This document shows, one piece after another, positions 62,392 to 64,000 of a DNA stretch of 64,000 bases (position 1 is the stretch's first letter; every line of letters begins with the position of its first letter). A program made the translations under genes and the position numbers. This DNA is from Cryptococcus deneoformans JEC21 (Eukaryota > Basidiomycota > Tremellomycetes > Tremellales > Cryptococcaceae): the NCBI RefSeq assembly GCF_000091045.1, contig NC_006693.1, positions 851,799 through 915,798 of the forward strand, read 5' to 3'. Under the pieces are notes generated by a model, which saw only the letters and a list, made by a program, of their open reading frames with translations, did no database searches and was not told the DNA's origin.

Positions 62392-62763
62392 CGTCGGCTG
62401 TATATCGTCTGCTGTTGTCTGCTGCTACGATGTCTACGCGGCCCAGCTCTTTATGGGTGGATATCACAAGTACGGCAATGATGCGAAACACACTAATTTC
62501 CAGAGCACGGAAGGCAACTCTTTATCCGCCATACGATATCCGGGGCCCGTCTCCGAGGAGTACGAGTTGTATACGTGGTTTGGATTTCTCATCAGGAAGC
62601 CGCCGGCGGGCTCTGGGAAAGGCTGAATACGTAAGCAGACAACGCTGGCAGATCCGCTTCAGCTGTGCCTGTCTTTTGCTCCCGCCGGAATAACCTCCAC
62701 CTCGCGTCGCGTGGCCAATCTCGTCTTCGTTCCACTTCCCATCGCATATCACTCGCTGCCACA
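62392..62763. other. Divergent promoter of the GT8 gene and RTT109
   Basis: 372 bases separate the two start codons. GC-rich, with no coding signal assigned. Both genes must share this region for transcription. Confidence 0.5.
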
Positions 62764-64000
62764 ATGCTCGTCCCGTCGCAGTAAGCGTCCCATCTCCGCA
62801 GCATACCACTCCGCTGACCCCGCCCGAAAGCCTCCGCGACCACCTCCTCCACTCCCTCTCCCCGCTCCCAAACACCCAGCCTCTAGGCCTCACCGTCCTC
62901 GCTTCCCAGCCTAAACGCACACGCGAGCTCTTCCCACACGCTGTCCACCCACCAAAATGCACACAGCAAGAATGGTTGGTCGTTTTCGACTCGGAGATGG
63001 AGACGGACAAGGTCAGTATCAAAGACGCGGGAGACGGCAAGAGCGCGAAGCATCCTCGGGTCCTCATCGCCGCCATATCCGCCCACCTCTACACCTTTTC
63101 CCCCTCCGTCCCTTCCGTCCTCTACATATCCAAAGTCGACTCCTCGGGCTATTCTTCATCCGCCACCCCTCTCCCGCTGACACGCCACTTGATCCGCTCC
63201 TTCATCCTCTTCTTCCTCGCCCACTGCCCTGCTCTGCGAGTCCAGCTTTTTGCAAGAGCACAGAGACAGTACTTGTTTGCAAACTCGGCGGATTGGAAGG
63301 GAAAGAAAGTCCTGGGCGGAGCGGGACTGTGCAAGTGGTGGAAGGGGGTCTATGAGGACGTGGTTAGTTCGTGGGCATCTTCGTCTCCCAGCCCTGGTCC
63401 GGCTGGATCTACTGGATTGAAATTAAAAGTAGAGAAACAGGCCATGAAATTACGGTTCATCTTACCTGGGTATGATGAGCAAGAAGCCAAAGCACTCCTT
63501 GGAGCTGGGAGACCTTTACCAGAAGGCGTGGAATGGACGTACACACCACCGTTCACATCGCCTCTCATCCCATCGGCTTCCGGCTCTGGCTCCGGCTCCG
63601 ATCCCAAAATATCGCTCGCAACGCTCATACCGTCCTTACCAGATGACCCCAAAACCCGTTTTCTCCAAGAACTCGTCTCTGAACATCCCCGTCCGCCCAC
63701 CTCTTCAGCGACTGCCAAAGACGAGCAAGGCGGACAGGAAATATCAAATGATGGGTCAGGGCCGGGAACAGGACGAGGTGGAAGAGAAGGAGGAAAAGAA
63801 GGCAAGACAAGGAAATTGCACGAAGCAGAGGAAGACGCTGCTCAACGAAAGTTTGCGGAAAACATCTTGCATTCCGTTGGGATCGCCGAGTTTTGGGAAA
63901 GGATGGGGTTCAGGCAGGAATGTGCGAGCGGGGATGTGACGGGGTTCTTCACGCTCGAATCTGTAACAGAGGTAGAGAGTAAACGGAAAAGCGAAGAATC
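62764..64000 (+). CDS. RTT109: Histone acetyltransferase Rtt109 (partial, runs off the window)
   Basis: Exon 1 62764-62780 (MLVPS) and exon 2 from 62831 to the window end, at least 395 residues. The 50-base intron is placed by phase and gives MLVPSHLRDHLLHSLSPLP. Family marks: VDSSGYSSSATPLPLTRHLI, HCPALRVQLFARAQRQYLFA, KKVLGGAGLCKWWKGVYEDV, the Rtt109 fingerprint LGG-x-GL-x-KWW, and ISEFWERM-like EFWERMGFRQECASGDVTGF. Rtt109 acetylates histone H3 lysine 56 (and H3K9/K27) with Asf1 or Vps75 during DNA replication; it is fungus-specific. An acidic/Gly-rich insert lies at 63.72-63.83 kb. The C-terminus is missing. Confidence 0.9.

Overview
The window is nuclear DNA of a basidiomycete yeast, very probably a member of the Cryptococcus neoformans / C. 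gattii complex. Genes are packed on both strands and cut by many short introns of about 35-75 bases with GT(A/G)NGT donors. The set includes a Cryptococcus-type multi-exon copper metallothionein (CMT1-like) and a RIM101/PacC zinc-finger factor. From memory, not checked, CMT1 and RIM101 lie fewer than 20 locus numbers apart in C. neoformans H99, which fits the order seen here. I could not tell the species apart from sequence alone.

Layout. 1.3-4.6 kb: an F-box protein (+) converging on the metallothionein (-). 6.2-11.9 kb: an accessory-looking stretch with two related F-box-like hypotheticals in opposite orientation and two small SUR7/PalI-like four-helix membrane proteins. 12.1-13.7 kb: Elongin A (-). 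14.2-17.2 kb: kexin protease (-), divergent from a UCS-domain myosin chaperone (CRO1/SHE4-like, +, 17.4-19.8 kb). 20.46-20.58 kb: a U6 snRNA gene (+). 21.1-22.6 kb: an Old Yellow Enzyme-type flavin oxidoreductase (-). 25.6-26.7 kb: TATA-binding protein (+). 27.3-29.4 kb: an 11-exon DUF676 lipase (+). 30.2-31.0 kb: pyridoxamine-phosphate oxidase (+). 33.3-35.1 kb: a Ca2+/calmodulin kinase (+). 35.6-36.6 kb: a CCDC137-like basic protein (+). 36.7-37.5 kb: NAC beta (-). 38.2-39.2 kb: a KEN-box protein that may be securin (+). 40.0-40.5 kb: complex I subunit NDUFA2 (-). 42.3-44.7 kb: a long disordered protein (+). 45.4-49.8 kb: a transposon graveyard made of a Ty1/copia relic (-) beside a Tnp2/CACTA-like transposase relic (+), followed by an open frame with the HxD...H...R signature of 2OG-Fe(II) dioxygenases. 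51.0-53.2 kb: a myo-inositol/hexose transporter (-). 54.3-56.7 kb: an unrecognised multi-exon gene (-). 57.7-60.6 kb: RIM101 (+). 61.1-62.4 kb: a GT8 glycosyltransferase (-), divergent from RTT109 (+), which runs off the window end.

Most genes are single-copy housekeeping functions (transcription, protein folding, secretion, cofactor salvage, respiration). The environment-facing functions are copper storage (CMT1), pH response (RIM101), calcium signalling (CMK) and sugar/inositol uptake. They are neighbours but not a functional cluster. Exon models were built by hand from splice consensus, reading frame and family alignment remembered from general knowledge; every multi-exon model should be read as a prediction. 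No tRNA, rRNA or CRISPR array was seen.
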